Of a DNA stretch of 49,698 nucleotides, positions 26,777 to 36,670 are shown one piece after another. The first letter of the stretch is position 1, and each line of letters starts with the position of its first letter. The stretch is from contig CAOKPU010000016.1 of NCBI GenBank assembly GCA_948470755.1, positions 1 through 49,698 on the forward strand, written 5' to 3'. The DNA is from an uncultured Lachnospiraceae bacterium. Its GTDB lineage: Bacteria; Bacillota; Clostridia; Lachnospirales; Lachnospiraceae. Under the pieces are notes generated by a model that saw only the letters and a list, made by a program, of their open reading frames with translations, was not told the DNA's origin and searched no databases. A program made the position numbers and the translations under genes.

Positions 26777-27493
26777 CTACAACAGCTTTTCCCTCATCCG
26801 AATCAATATCCTCTTTTCCATCCTGCTCACCTGCACTTGGCTGATCCCTAAGTTTTTCGCCACTTCAACCTGTGTTTTATCCTGGAAATAACGCAGCCGT
26901 ATCAAAGTCTTTTCTTCTTCCCCCAGCTCATCGATCAACTGTTCCAACAGCATATGGTTCAAAAGCCTTTCGTTGTCGTCTTTCTTCTCCGGCAGCTTGT
27001 CCACTAAGTAAATCTCATTGCCATCGGACTGATAAACGGATTTATATATGGACTCCACCTCCACATTTGCTTCCATCGCCATTACGATATCCTCCTTGGC
27101 GATTCCCGTAACTTGTGAAATCTCTTCCAAGGTAGCTTCCCTCCCCTGTTCATGGGCAATCTTTTCGGAGGCCTGTTTGATCTTCCATCCGTTTTCCTTA
27201 AGCGTCCTGCTCACCTTGACCATTCCGTCATCCCTTAGAAAGCGTTTGATTTCCCCGCTGATCATCGGTACCGCATAAGTGGAGAACTTTACATCATATG
27301 ATAAATCAAATTTATCAATCGCCTTCATCAACCCTATGCTTCCGATCTGGAATAAATCTTCCGCGTCATATCCTCTTGCGAGAAAACGCTTTACAATATG
27401 ATGCACCAGCCCAAGGTTTTTCTCTATCAGTACTTCCCTCGCCGCCTTATCCCCTGCCTGTGAACGAGCAATCAGTACCGCCATTTCCTCCAT
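26777..27493 (-). CDS. sigF: RNA polymerase sigma-F factor
   Basis: The first forespore-specific sigma factor. The 238-residue protein shows region 2 (LVHHIVKRFLARGYDAEDLF, then IGSIGLMKAIDKFD), region 3 (KQASEKIAHEQGREATLEE) and region 4 HTH (VEVAKNLGISQVQVSRMEKRI). Full family length. Its start lies 3 bp after the spoIIAB stop codon with GAGGAA upstream. It is held inactive by SpoIIAB until SpoIIAA is dephosphorylated. The usual next genes, spoVAA onward, begin 5 kb downstream past the bgl operon. Confidence 0.96.
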   Translation of the reverse strand: MEEMAVLIARSQAGDKAAREVLIEKNLGLVHHIVKRFLARGYDAEDLFQIGSIGLMKAIDKFDLSYDVKFSTYAVPMISGEIKRFLRDDGMVKVSRTLKENGWKIKQASEKIAHEQGREATLEEISQVTGIAKEDIVMAMEANVEVESIYKSVYQSDGNEIYLVDKLPEKKDDNERLLNHMLLEQLIDELGEEEKTLIRLRYFQDKTQVEVAKNLGISQVQVSRMEKRILIRMREKLL

Positions 27494-27496
27494 AAT

Positions 27497-27943
27497 CTAT
27501 TCCTCATCCCCTATCCATGGAATGCACCCTATTTTTTTCTTCATAATCACCGTAGTCCCTTCCCCGGGTACGGACAATACCTCTAAATCATCCATAAAAG
27601 CTTCCATAAACGGAAAACCCATCCCGGAACGGTTCAGTTCCGGTTTCGTGGTAAAAAGCGGTTCCATCGCCTTTTCAATATCATCTATCCCTTTTCCCTT
27701 GTCCATAACCTCCACATGCAGTACATCCTGGTCGATGGAACAACGGATATTGACCTTTCCGCCTTCCAGCCCGTCATACCCGTGGATGACCGCATTCGTC
27801 ACCGCCTCCGACACCGCTGTTTTTATGTCGGAGATTTCTTCCAAAGTAGGATCCAGTTCGGAGACAAAAGCCGCTACCGCTACTCTGGCAAATGCTTCAT
27901 TCGCCGATATCGCATCGAACTCCATCTTCATTTCGTTTTTCAT
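27497..27943 (-). CDS. spoIIAB: Anti-sigma F factor / serine kinase SpoIIAB
   Basis: Binds and inhibits sigma-F and phosphorylates SpoIIAA. The 148-residue GHKL kinase has the N box EAVTNAVIHGY (about 45-55), G1 DKGKGID (about 81-87), and G2 RSGMGFPFMEAF (about 105-116). Length and order match the family. It sits between spoIIAA (10-bp gap) and sigF (3-bp gap), the standard operon. Confidence 0.96.
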   Translation of the reverse strand: MKNEMKMEFDAISANEAFARVAVAAFVSELDPTLEEISDIKTAVSEAVTNAVIHGYDGLEGGKVNIRCSIDQDVLHVEVMDKGKGIDDIEKAMEPLFTTKPELNRSGMGFPFMEAFMDDLEVLSVPGEGTTVIMKKKIGCIPWIGDEE

Positions 27944-27953
27944 CCCATTCCTC

Positions 27954-28262
27954 CTAATCCATAATTTCCACGATTTTATGTAAACCCGATATCATGAAAA
28001 GGTGCCTGATCCTGTTATCCGTATGAATTGCAAACACCTTTCCCCCAAAACACGCGATTTTTTTATATCTTCCTAAGATAATCCCGATCCCGGAACTGTC
28101 CATAAATTTCGTATCTTCAAAATCAAAAACTACATTGCTTATCTGCTCCCGCACAATGAACTTGTCCGCATTTTCGCTTATGTAGGATGATTTATGGTGG
28201 TCGATTTCTTCCGGCATTCTCACCATCAAATAATTATCAATTACTTTAAAATTTTCACTCAT
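27954..28262 (-). CDS. spoIIAA: Anti-anti-sigma F factor SpoIIAA
   Basis: A 102-residue STAS-domain protein that releases sigma-F from SpoIIAB when unphosphorylated. The phospho-acceptor serine lies in FMDSSGIGIILGRYK (about residue 58), the exact family motif. The start at 28262 has AAAGGAGA upstream. First gene of the spoIIA operon, downstream of the terminator at 28361-28391. The sigma-H promoter expected for this operon was not convincingly located. Confidence 0.95.
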   Translation of the reverse strand: MSENFKVIDNYLMVRMPEEIDHHKSSYISENADKFIVREQISNVVFDFEDTKFMDSSGIGIILGRYKKIACFGGKVFAIHTDNRIRHLFMISGLHKIVEIMD

Positions 28263-28360
28263 GCACGTCTCCTTTCCCTTTCTTCGTCAAATCCGGCCGG
28301 CCTTCCCAAGCGTTACCCGCAAAAGTCAATATAGTATGCCCCTTTTTTTTATTTCTATAC

Positions 28361-28391
28361 AAAAAGAGGACATAACCCTTATGTCCTCTTT
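28361..28391 (-). terminator. intrinsic terminator between the TPR gene and spoIIAA
   Basis: A 13-bp perfect stem (AAAGAGGACATAA with TTATGTCCTCTTT, loop of 3) is followed on the minus strand by further T residues and GTATAG. It isolates the spoIIA operon from the valS-folC-TPR unit. Confidence 0.9.
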
Positions 28392-28419
28392 CGTATCATC
28401 CTATGCCCGGATTCCCCCG

Positions 28420-29838
28420 TCAGTTCCCGCTATTATTCAACTCCGCCAGATAAGTCTCGGAATTCACTGCCTTCAGCGTCCCGGGGAATAACTCAATCAC
28501 TTGTGTATAAGTCTCTTTTGCCTTTTCCAGATTATTTGTTTCCTTATAGCAATTAGCCAGATAAAAAAGCGCATCCCCGTTCGTTTCATCATATTGATAA
28601 GCCTTCGCCAAGTTCGGAAGCGCCGCCGCATAATCCCCTTGCCGGTAAGCCTGATATCCTTCGTCATAAGCGGTTTTTGCCAATTCAGGCCCTATCAGGT
28701 TGGCCAGCGTATCGTACAATGTGATAAAAGCCTCCGAAGCAGTGTCCCCCAATTCTTCCAGATCTATCTCGTCCAGATGTTCCGACACCCTGAGCGGATC
28801 CCCTTCGCTGGCAAGATATTCGTTGGCTGCCACAATCAGTTTATCCGAAGCCTGTATCGTGCCATCCGTCCCTACATAGCCTTCCAACTGCGTTTTCAGC
28901 CCGCTGTTTTCATCCGTCAATGTTTTCACCTGTTGTTCCAGTTCATTGATGGTAAGCGTCTTTTCATCCGACTGATTGCCGATAACGCGCAGTTCTTCGT
29001 CCATAGCTACCTGCGCCATCTGTATCCGCGCCGGAAGGATCAAGAACCAGGCCGCTGCCAGCCCGACGGCTATGCCAATCCCCATATTCACAAAAACGGA
29101 TAAACCTTTTCTCTCCTTTGTGTTTACCGGCTGGATGATCGTCTCATTGCCGCTCTGGTATTTAATGACGTCAGGGGAAATCCCCTTCCTCCTTCCGCCT
29201 CCTTTAACAGCCCCTTCTTCCGGGGCTATCATCCGTTCCACTTCTTTTAAATAACGTCTGGTCGTTGTATTGTTGGAATCTATCCTGCCGCATTTATATA
29301 GTTCTTTCCTCGCCTTTTCCCATTCCCCGGCTTCGATATAAAGCAATGCCAAGAGCTGATGGGCCCGCACAAACTTCGGGTTCAACGACAATACTTTTTT
29401 TAGTTGTATCACCGCCAGATCCTGGCTTCCCTGACGGCAATAGACAAGAGCCTGGTTATATTTTTTAATCGTCTGGTTGATCGAATCCAGCCTCGACTGG
29501 TTTGTCTGTATCATATTGATATACATATCCGAGATATTCTTCTTGGGACGGAGGTTCTTGCTAATCACCCACTCGCTGAGCGCCGCCACCACTTCACCCA
29601 TTTCAAAATATACCAGCCCTAACAAATTCCTTGCTTTTATATTATTTTTATTTAATTTCAAACTCTGCCGTAAACTATTTACCGCACCGGTCAAATCCCT
29701 GATCTGGGCTTTTTCCAACCCATCGTTGTAAAAACGGTTGGAAAGGTACATGATTTTTTTGTATATACTTACATCCGCCCCGCAGGCCGTGCAGAAATCA
29801 TGCTCCGATAAACTGCGGCCACAATTATAACATAACAT
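28420..29838 (-). CDS. Zinc-ribbon, TPR and coiled-coil membrane protein
   Basis: A 472-residue protein of unknown function. It starts with a four-Cys zinc ribbon (CYNCG at 3-7 and CTACG at 16-20), followed by cytoplasmic TPR repeats (about 35-205, e.g. KARNLLGLVYFEMGE and RAHQLLALLYIEAGEWEKA). One membrane helix lies at about 246-268, then a coiled coil (about 290-320) and extracytoplasmic C-terminal TPRs (about 395-465, DEGYQAYRQGDYAAALPNL). The start at 29838 (MLCYNCG) puts the zinc ribbon at the N terminus; 18 residues further upstream are probably not translated. It follows a 69-residue gene by 10 bp and may act as a scaffold in the envelope, which is inference only. Confidence 0.85.
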   Translation of the reverse strand: MLCYNCGRSLSEHDFCTACGADVSIYKKIMYLSNRFYNDGLEKAQIRDLTGAVNSLRQSLKLNKNNIKARNLLGLVYFEMGEVVAALSEWVISKNLRPKKNISDMYINMIQTNQSRLDSINQTIKKYNQALVYCRQGSQDLAVIQLKKVLSLNPKFVRAHQLLALLYIEAGEWEKARKELYKCGRIDSNNTTTRRYLKEVERMIAPEEGAVKGGGRRKGISPDVIKYQSGNETIIQPVNTKERKGLSVFVNMGIGIAVGLAAAWFLILPARIQMAQVAMDEELRVIGNQSDEKTLTINELEQQVKTLTDENSGLKTQLEGYVGTDGTIQASDKLIVAANEYLASEGDPLRVSEHLDEIDLEELGDTASEAFITLYDTLANLIGPELAKTAYDEGYQAYRQGDYAAALPNLAKAYQYDETNGDALFYLANCYKETNNLEKAKETYTQVIELFPGTLKAVNSETYLAELNNSGN

Positions 29839-29848
29839 GCCGCCACCC

Positions 29849-30058
29849 CTATTCTTCAAAGGAACTGTTTTCCTCGCGGGCCGCAATCTCATCCTGTCTT
29901 ACCGGCCGCTCGGTAAATGTAGTGTTCCCCATATCTTTGATCATCCCTACCAATATATCCGCCATATCCGTCAGATCCTGATTATAAATCGCTTCCTCCG
30001 CATCTTCCACTTCCAGACTGGGATGGAACTTCTTCAATTCCTCTTCAAAATTAATCAT
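29849..30058 (-). CDS. Small acidic protein of unknown function
   Basis: A 69-residue very acidic soluble protein (MINFEEELKKFHPSLEVEDA at the start, ENSSFEE at the end). Its ATG overlaps the folC stop region by 8 nt, with AAGGAGG 7 nt upstream, and the TPR gene follows after 10 bp, so it is almost certainly translated within the operon. No family was recognised. It might work with the TPR membrane protein. Confidence 0.75.
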   Translation of the reverse strand: MINFEEELKKFHPSLEVEDAEEAIYNQDLTDMADILVGMIKDMGNTTFTERPVRQDEIAAREENSSFEE

Positions 30059-31361
30059 CCGATTTCCTCCTTGCCAATGCCTTCACCTCTCCTGCAAAAT
30101 AAAGCGAACCGGCAATATATATAAAATCCTCTTCCTTTTTCTTTGCCAGCAGATCGTCCAGCGCCTGCTGCGCATCCGTTGCAAAAGCGCACTTCATCCC
30201 GTTAAAATGCCGCCTTAGCGTCTCCGGTCCCACTCCCCTTATATTATGAATCCCTGCAACGGCGGCCTCCCGGAACAAGCCGCTGTCTTTGAGAATACTT
30301 ATCATTTCCCCATAATTTTTATCGCTGACAGCGGAAAAAAGCAGATACCTGCTACCCGTACAGCCATCAGCTTCCACTGACCGGGTAAATGCGCGGACGC
30401 CGTCTTCATTATGGGCGCCGTCCACATATACCCCGGGAAGGATCTCTTCCATCCTCCCCTCCCAAAAGGCCTCTTCAAGCCCTTCCTTTATCTGGCCTCC
30501 CGTCATGCGCCGCCCATCCGGTATCTGTTCCATACACCGGATCGCTATCGCGGCATTTTCCGCCTGATAAAGGGCCCCTGTTGCCAATTTCAGCCTAATA
30601 TAACCATAATACCGAGAATGCATGAAAAAATCAATGCTTTTATTTGTTAATTTACTATAAAAGAAATCCTCTTCACCCACTCCAACCGCCCTATTTCCAA
30701 GCATTTGCGCCCTTTTTTTTATCACTTTAGCCACGTTTTTTCTTTTACCGCAGAAAACGACGGGGACGCCCGGTTTTAAAATCCCCGCTTTTTCCCCTGC
30801 GATCTCTTCTACCGTACGCCCCAGATACTCCGTATGGTCAAGGCTAACCGACGTGATTGCCGTCAGGATTGGGGACTGTACCGCATTCGTAGCGTCCAGC
30901 CTGCCGCCCATCCCGGTTTCCAGTATCACATATTCCGCCTTTTCTTCGCGGAATATTACCATTCCCATCAGGAATAATAACTCGAAAAAAGTAGGATGAT
31001 AGCCCGGCTTTCCGGACAAATCCCTCATTTTTCCCAGCCGTTCCATCACATACCGGAATCCCCATAGGAACCTTTCCTCCGTAACCAGCTCATCGCCCAT
31101 CCGGAACCGCTCCCGCATCCTGACCAGATGAGGGGAAGTAAACATCCCTACACGGTAACCGCCCTTTTTCAGAATGGAACACAAGTAGGCACAAACGGAT
31201 CCCTTTCCGTTTGTGCCTGCCACATGGATGATTTTCTTCCCTTCTTCCGGGGAACCCAGCGTCTTTAAAAAGAGCCGGGTATCCTCCAAACTGTTTTTTG
31301 CCGTGATTTTCGGCAATTCCAAAATATATTGTTCCGCTTCTTTATAAGAATCCGCCCGCAT
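30051..31361 (-). CDS. folC: Folylpolyglutamate synthase / dihydrofolate synthase
   Basis: Adds glutamate to dihydropteroate and folates using ATP. The 436-residue protein has the family P loop HVAGTNGKGSV (about 46-56), GRLDATNAV, the SLDHTEYLG block, and the C-terminal DGAHNEDG (VYVDGAHN) ligase motif. It starts 5 bp after the valS stop codon with AAGAGGG upstream; the valS-folC order is common in Firmicutes. Whether it is bifunctional cannot be told from the sequence alone. Confidence 0.95.
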   Translation of the reverse strand: MRADSYKEAEQYILELPKITAKNSLEDTRLFLKTLGSPEEGKKIIHVAGTNGKGSVCAYLCSILKKGGYRVGMFTSPHLVRMRERFRMGDELVTEERFLWGFRYVMERLGKMRDLSGKPGYHPTFFELLFLMGMVIFREEKAEYVILETGMGGRLDATNAVQSPILTAITSVSLDHTEYLGRTVEEIAGEKAGILKPGVPVVFCGKRKNVAKVIKKRAQMLGNRAVGVGEEDFFYSKLTNKSIDFFMHSRYYGYIRLKLATGALYQAENAAIAIRCMEQIPDGRRMTGGQIKEGLEEAFWEGRMEEILPGVYVDGAHNEDGVRAFTRSVEADGCTGSRYLLFSAVSDKNYGEMISILKDSGLFREAAVAGIHNIRGVGPETLRRHFNGMKCAFATDAQQALDDLLAKKKEEDFIYIAGSLYFAGEVKALARRKSDD

Positions 31362-31366
31362 AGCGA

Positions 31367-34030
31367 TTACCCTCTTAACTGTTTTAAGCGAAGCTGTACC
31401 TGTTCCATCATCTGGGTATATTTCTCCAGCTTTTCCTTCTCCTGGGCAATCTTCGCTTCCGGCGCCTTGGAAATAAATTTCTCATTGTTCAACATCCCGT
31501 TTACTCTTGCAAGTTCCCCCTGCAGACGCCCTTCCTCTTTTTCCAGACGATCGATCTCCTTGGCGATATCCACCAGCTCCGCAAACGGGATATACAAAGT
31601 AGCCCCGGGAATTACGACGGAAACCGCGTCATCTCCGACGCCCTGTTTATCCTTTTGAAGGATTACTTCGGACGCATAGGCCAACGAAGCAAAGAACAGC
31701 CTGCCTTCTTCAAAAGAGGCCAGGATTTCTTCATTCCCGCTTACTACAAATACCTTTGCCTTCCGGCTTGGCGCAACATTCATCTGCGTCCGCACATTGC
31801 GGATTCCCCTTACCGCTTCTTTTATCGTCTCAATGTCTTTTTCTTCCTTTTCAAAATCCCATTCCTCCCGGTATGTCGGCCACGGGGAAATCATAATGGA
31901 TTCCTCTGCCGGCTGCAGCGAGCAGTAGATTTCTTCCGTTATAAACGGCATGTAAGGGTGCAGCAGCTTCAAAGCCTGGCTTAATACAGTTTTCAATGTC
32001 CAAAGAGCCGCATCCTGGCTGCTTTTGTCGTCGGAATTATAAAGCCTTGGCTTTACCATCTCAATGTACCAGTCGCAGAACTCATCCCAGATAAAATCGT
32101 ACACTTTCTGTACGGCAACGCCCAGTTCATAATGTTCCATATTATCGGTAACTTCTTTGATCAGCCGGTTTAATTTGGATAAAATCCACCGGTCCGCAGG
32201 CTCTAACCCGTCTTTTGCCGTTTCGCCCGTTTCTTTCCCTTCCATATTCATCATAATGAAGCGGGAAGCATTCCATACCTTATTGGCAAAATTCCTGCTC
32301 GCCTCTACTTTTTCATAAGAAAAACGCATATCATTGCCAGGCGCATTTCCCGTCATCAAAGTCAGCCTCAGTGCATCCGCCCCATATTGATCGATCACCT
32401 CCAGAGGATCAATGCCGTTGCCAAGGGATTTGCTCATCTTCCTGCCCTGGGCGTCCCTCACAAGCCCATGGAACAATACCGTATGGAAAGGCTTCTCCCC
32501 CATCTGCTCATAACCCGAGAAAATCATACGGATGACCCAGAAGAAAATGATGTCATATCCCGTTACCAGCACATCCGTAGGATAGAAATAATCCAACTCT
32601 TCCGTTTTTTCCGGCCAGCCCAGCGTGGAAAAAGGCCAGAGGGCGGAAGAAAACCAAGTATCCAAAGTATCCGGATCCTGGGTAAAATGCCCCCCGCCGC
32701 ATTTGCCGCATGTTTCGGGCGCCTCTTTCGCCACTATGGTTTCACCGCATTTATCGCAATAATACGCCGGGATCCTGTGTCCCCACCAAAGCTGGCGGCT
32801 GATGCACCAGTCGCGGATATTGTCCGTCCAGTTGAAATACGTCTTCTCCATGCGTTCCGGAACCAATCGGATCTCCCCGTCTTTTACCGCTTTTACCGCA
32901 GGGCGGATCAATTCATCCATTTTAACAAACCACTGTTTTTTGATTAAGGGTTCGATCGTCGTCTTGCAGCGGTCATGCGTTCCTACATTATGGGAATAGT
33001 CCTCCACTTTTACAAGCAGCCCCATTTCTTCCAGCTCTTTTACAATAGCCGCCCGCGCTTCATAACGGTCCATCCCCCGGAATTTCCCGCCGTTTGCGTT
33101 AATCGTGGCATCATCGTTCATAATATTGATTTCCGGCAGATCATGCCGTTTCCCCACCTCAAAGTCATTCGGGTCGTGGGCCGGGGTGATCTTCACTACA
33201 CCGGTACCAAACTCCATATCCACATAAGGATCCGCTACAATCGGGATCTGCCTGTCTACAAAGGGAAGAAGCACCTTCCTGCCGACCAGATGCCTGTATC
33301 TTTCATCTTCGGGATTGACGGCAACGGCCGTATCCCCCAGCATTGTCTCCGGGCGGGTTGTTGCAAACTCCAAAAACTCCGTACTGCTTGGCTGCCCGTC
33401 TTCATCCAGCAGCGGGTATTTTATATGCCAAAAGTGGCCGGCCTGCTCCTCATATTCCACCTCGGCATCGGAAATGGAGGTATTGCATACCGGACACCAG
33501 TTGATGATCCTGCTGCCTTTATAAATCCATCCCTTTTCATGCATTTTGCAGAATACTTCCGTAACCGCCTTGTTGCATCCCTCATCCATTGTAAAGCGTT
33601 CCCTGTCCCAATCACAGGAAGAACCCATTTTTTTCAGCTGCCCGATAATCCTTCCGCCGTATTCCTTCTTCCATTCCCATGCCCTTTTTAGAAAGCCGTC
33701 CCTTCCCAATTCTTCTTTGCTTGTGCCTTCCTCTTTCAGTTTTTCAATGATCTTGACTTCGGTAGCTATGGAAGCATGATCCGTCCCCGGCTGCCAAAGG
33801 GCGTTATATCCCTGCATCCGCTTAAAACGGATCAAAATATCCTGCATGGTATTATCCAGGGCATGTCCCATATGAAGCTGCCCGGTAATATTCGGAGGCG
33901 GAATTACAATTGTAAACGGTTTCCTGCTCCCATCCACCTCCGCATGGAAATATTTCTTTTCCATCCATTTACTGTATAATCTTTCTTCCATCCCTTTCGG
34001 ATCGTAAGTCTTCGCCAATTCTTTCGCCAT
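31367..34030 (-). CDS. valS: Valyl-tRNA synthetase
   Basis: Charges tRNA-Val. The 887-residue class I enzyme has the HIGH-type motif QLHMGHALD (about 51-59), the KMSKS loop [11 protein letters not shown] (about 526-536), the editing domain between them, and a C-terminal coiled-coil arm (about 825-887, [16 protein letters not shown]). Two zinc-like CxxC pairs (CDKCGE, CGKCGG) lie around residues 415-440. The start at 34030 has AAGGAGAG upstream. A T-box leader (34313-34620) is upstream, but a 265-bp alpha/beta repeat copy lies between that leader and the ORF. Confidence 0.97.
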   Translation of the reverse strand: MAKELAKTYDPKGMEERLYSKWMEKKYFHAEVDGSRKPFTIVIPPPNITGQLHMGHALDNTMQDILIRFKRMQGYNALWQPGTDHASIATEVKIIEKLKEEGTSKEELGRDGFLKRAWEWKKEYGGRIIGQLKKMGSSCDWDRERFTMDEGCNKAVTEVFCKMHEKGWIYKGSRIINWCPVCNTSISDAEVEYEEQAGHFWHIKYPLLDEDGQPSSTEFLEFATTRPETMLGDTAVAVNPEDERYRHLVGRKVLLPFVDRQIPIVADPYVDMEFGTGVVKITPAHDPNDFEVGKRHDLPEINIMNDDATINANGGKFRGMDRYEARAAIVKELEEMGLLVKVEDYSHNVGTHDRCKTTIEPLIKKQWFVKMDELIRPAVKAVKDGEIRLVPERMEKTYFNWTDNIRDWCISRQLWWGHRIPAYYCDKCGETIVAKEAPETCGKCGGGHFTQDPDTLDTWFSSALWPFSTLGWPEKTEELDYFYPTDVLVTGYDIIFFWVIRMIFSGYEQMGEKPFHTVLFHGLVRDAQGRKMSKSLGNGIDPLEVIDQYGADALRLTLMTGNAPGNDMRFSYEKVEASRNFANKVWNASRFIMMNMEGKETGETAKDGLEPADRWILSKLNRLIKEVTDNMEHYELGVAVQKVYDFIWDEFCDWYIEMVKPRLYNSDDKSSQDAALWTLKTVLSQALKLLHPYMPFITEEIYCSLQPAEESIMISPWPTYREEWDFEKEEKDIETIKEAVRGIRNVRTQMNVAPSRKAKVFVVSGNEEILASFEEGRLFFASLAYASEVILQKDKQGVGDDAVSVVIPGATLYIPFAELVDIAKEIDRLEKEEGRLQGELARVNGMLNNEKFISKAPEAKIAQEKEKLEKYTQMMEQVQLRLKQLRG

Positions 34031-34055
34031 AATGTCTCTCCTTCTTTCTTATGAT

Positions 34056-34320
34056 GATTCGGGTGCCAAGAGGCCCATCGGAATGTCCCGTGCAACAGAG
34101 TGCGCACAAATCTTTTGCGCTATCTGCCAGAAGTGAGCCGTCGGATGGGCCTTTTGACACCCGAATCCTATAAAACAAAAAAGTGTGCGTCCCAACGCAC
34201 ACTCGCGCCGGAGCGCGGCTGCGACAGCAGCCATTTTCCTCTTGCGCGCAGTGCGCATCCTCCCGGAGGTTTTTTGTATCATAGGAAATTGCAGAGCAAT
34301 TTCCTATGATACAAAAAACC
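34056..34320 (-). repeat. complete alpha element plus beta element, copy C
   Basis: Alpha (34056-34167) is complete, about 112 bp, with inverted ends reading GATTCGGGTGYCAARAGGCC on both strands and an inner GCACAAATCTTTTGYGC hairpin. Beta (34178-34320) runs from the GTGTGCGT-CCCA-ACGCACAC hairpin to a 25-bp perfect stem with a 3-nt loop (34268-34292 pairing with 34296-34320). Read in the valS direction, the beta end has the hairpin followed by TTTTTTG, a possible additional terminator. No ORF in it looks coding. Confidence 0.88.
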
Positions 34321-34620
34321 CTTTGCCGAATTATTATCGGCAAAGGGCGTATTTACGCGGTACCACCTTTATTTTCACTCACCAGTCCTATCAGGCCTCA
34401 TCCTATAACGGGGATCAATCGTGGAAACTTACTTGCATGGCATAAATCATTCCCTCTCCGTTTCAGCCTCCCGGTTCCAAAGCTACCTTCCGCATTCCTT
34501 TCTTCAAACAGCCTTTCAGCCGATGGGCCATCCTCTCTTTTAAGGGGTTATGCGTACTCCTCTTTTTCATTACCTTTTTGAATATGCTTCTCTTGCTGTC
34601 ACTCTTATAATATCTGTTCA
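34313..34620 (-). promoter_or_regulatory. T-box riboswitch leader of valS
   Basis: The conserved T-box sequence GGTGGTACCGCG lies at 34367-34356 on the minus strand. It is followed by the terminator CCCTTTGCCGA/TCGGCAAAGGG with a T6 run (34347-34313). Upstream are a long stem I region with AGTA-type elements and a GAGTGAAAATAAA stretch. It senses uncharged tRNA, presumably tRNA-Val given the downstream gene; the specifier codon was not assigned with confidence. Confidence 0.9.
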
Positions 34621-34636
34621 GCAATTGTTGTTTTTT

Positions 34637-34665
34637 AATATAATCCAGAAATCATACTTTGTCAA
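34637..34665 (-). promoter_or_regulatory. sigma-A promoter of the valS T-box transcript
   Basis: Minus-strand TTGACA (34665-34660), a 17-bp spacer and TATATT (34642-34637): a near-consensus promoter ideally placed for the T-box leader. Confidence 0.85.
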
Positions 34666-34743
34666 GAGATTTTCCCATACATTTCCCACCCCCGCCCATA
34701 TTCTTTGCAACAGTCCATACACCCCCTGAACTGCCGCTATTCT

Positions 34744-36597
34744 TTATGCCAACCTGATCCTGTAATGCTTCAGCCAGTAATTTATTTGCAAAAGATATGC
34801 CAAAAGCTGGGGGCCGGCCATGAGCTGCCCGTAAAACGGCCTCGCGTAATCCGAAGGCTGGCTCATAAACTTTTTCACTTTTTCCCCGTCTATCAATATA
34901 TTCAGCGGGGCATTCGGATCCTCGGCCACTTCCAGCATATGCCTGCGGACAAGCTGTTCATAAGCCGGGTCATAAGTTTTCGGATAAGGGCTTTTCTTAC
35001 GGTAAAGCACCTCATCAGGCAAATGCTCCCGCCCGGCGGCCCGCAGCAGCGCTTTTACAATCCCGCCGCGATACTTCATTTCCCAAGGGACATTCCATGC
35101 ATACTCAATAATCCGGTGGTCGGCAAAAGGAACCCTTGCCTCCAATCCTACATGCATACTGGTACGATCCATCCGATCCAGCAACGTCTGCATAAACCAT
35201 TTAAGATTCAGATAAGAAATTTCCCTACGTCTCCTTTCCTCCTGACATTCCCCGGCAAGGAACGGAGTCCGGGCCACCGTCCTAAGATAAGCTTCCTTTG
35301 CATATTCCCGTATCGGCAGTTCCTTCCTCACCACATCTTTTAACAGCATCGTCCTGGGTTCAAAGTCCATAGACCATGGAAAAATATCCGCCTCAAAACA
35401 TTCCTTTTTATGGAACCATGGATATCCCCCAAAAATCTCATCCGCACATTCCCCGGTCAGGGTTACTTTATGATGGGCTGCCACCTTTTTACAAAAATAA
35501 AGCATCGAAGACTCCACATCCGCCATACAAGGAAGATCCCTTGCCCTTACCGCTTCAAATAAATAGTCATAAAGCTCTTCATTCCGGCATTCTAAATAGT
35601 GATGCCTTGTTTTTGCATACTCCTTTACTTTATCCACCCAAGGCCGGTCCTGAGAAGGCTGAAAAGCATTAGCCTTAAAATTTATATCGTTATCCTTAAA
35701 ATCAAACGAATACGTATCCAGCCGTTTTCCCTTCCTGCCAAGCTCCTTGCTGCAGATTGCCGTTACAAGGCTGCTGTCCACCCCGCCGGAAAGGAAAGTA
35801 CAGACAGGCACATCCGACAGCATCTGCATCTTCACCGCATCCTCTATTAAATATTGCATCTTCTCTACCGTTTCATCCCAGCCTTCCTCATGAGGCCTGC
35901 TTTCCAGCCTCCAGTAGCAATATTCCCGGCATGTTTCCCCGCATTCCAGGAAATGCCCCGGCAATACTTCCAAAACATCCTTAAATACGCCTTTTCCATA
36001 AGTTTTTGCAGGCCCAAGCCCAAGGATTTCACACAGCCCTTCTTTATCCACCGCCGGTTCCACTCCCGGAAAGCAGAAAATCCCTTTTATTTCCGAGGAA
36101 AAAATAATAGTATCCCCTGATTTCATATAAAAGCACGGCTTCACCCCTGCCCTGTCCCGGAACAGGAAAAGCTTCTGCACCCTCCCGTCCCATATCCCAA
36201 AAGCAAAGATCCCGTTCAGGCGCCTTACAAAATCAACCCCATGGCGTATATAGCCTGCCAGGATAACTTCCGTATCGCTGTCCGTAATAAACCGCTCCCC
36301 CTCCTCCTGCAGCTCCTTCTTCAGCGTTCCCATATTATATATTTCCCCGTTATATACAATGGCCCATTCATTACCTCCTTCCCTGCGTACCATCGGCTGC
36401 TTCCCGGACGGCAAGTCAATAATGGAAAGCCGTACATGCGCAAGCCCACAGTGTCCCGCCAGGAACACCCCGTCCTCATCCGGCCCTCTATGCTTTTGTT
36501 CCCGGTTCATCTGCCGCAGCACATCTCCCCATCTCTTTTCCCCTTCCCCTGCCTTATAGTCTTCCTTCCGGTTAAAAAAACCTGCAATCCCGCACAT
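34744..36597 (-). CDS. asnB: Asparagine synthase (glutamine-hydrolysing)
   Basis: Makes asparagine from aspartate, glutamine and ATP. The 617-residue protein begins MCGIAGFF, so Cys2 becomes the N-terminal nucleophile of the glutaminase domain (about 1-200). The synthetase domain carries the PP loop FLSGGVDSSLV (about 265-275), GECADEIFGGYPWF and a later GLEARVPFADH. The start at 36597 is fixed by the required Cys2 and by GGAGG 5 nt upstream. It lies between dpaB and the valS leader, all on the minus strand, as a single gene. Confidence 0.96.
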   Translation of the reverse strand: MCGIAGFFNRKEDYKAGEGEKRWGDVLRQMNREQKHRGPDEDGVFLAGHCGLAHVRLSIIDLPSGKQPMVRREGGNEWAIVYNGEIYNMGTLKKELQEEGERFITDSDTEVILAGYIRHGVDFVRRLNGIFAFGIWDGRVQKLFLFRDRAGVKPCFYMKSGDTIIFSSEIKGIFCFPGVEPAVDKEGLCEILGLGPAKTYGKGVFKDVLEVLPGHFLECGETCREYCYWRLESRPHEEGWDETVEKMQYLIEDAVKMQMLSDVPVCTFLSGGVDSSLVTAICSKELGRKGKRLDTYSFDFKDNDINFKANAFQPSQDRPWVDKVKEYAKTRHHYLECRNEELYDYLFEAVRARDLPCMADVESSMLYFCKKVAAHHKVTLTGECADEIFGGYPWFHKKECFEADIFPWSMDFEPRTMLLKDVVRKELPIREYAKEAYLRTVARTPFLAGECQEERRRREISYLNLKWFMQTLLDRMDRTSMHVGLEARVPFADHRIIEYAWNVPWEMKYRGGIVKALLRAAGREHLPDEVLYRKKSPYPKTYDPAYEQLVRRHMLEVAEDPNAPLNILIDGEKVKKFMSQPSDYARPFYGQLMAGPQLLAYLLQINYWLKHYRIRLA

Positions 36598-36670
36598 AGG
36601 CTCCTCCACATCAAATTATTTTCCGTTTAAACCCCTTTTAAAACACCTTTTCCCGTCCGTCTTTTCCTTC

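Noticed and set aside
34185-34445. Open frames in the repeats encoding similar peptides with FCIIGNCRAISYDTK, also near 1915-2223, 38166-38582 and 48254-48553
   Set aside because: The similarity comes from the DNA repeat itself. Frames vary in length and phase, lack ribosome sites, and cover hairpins and the T-box.
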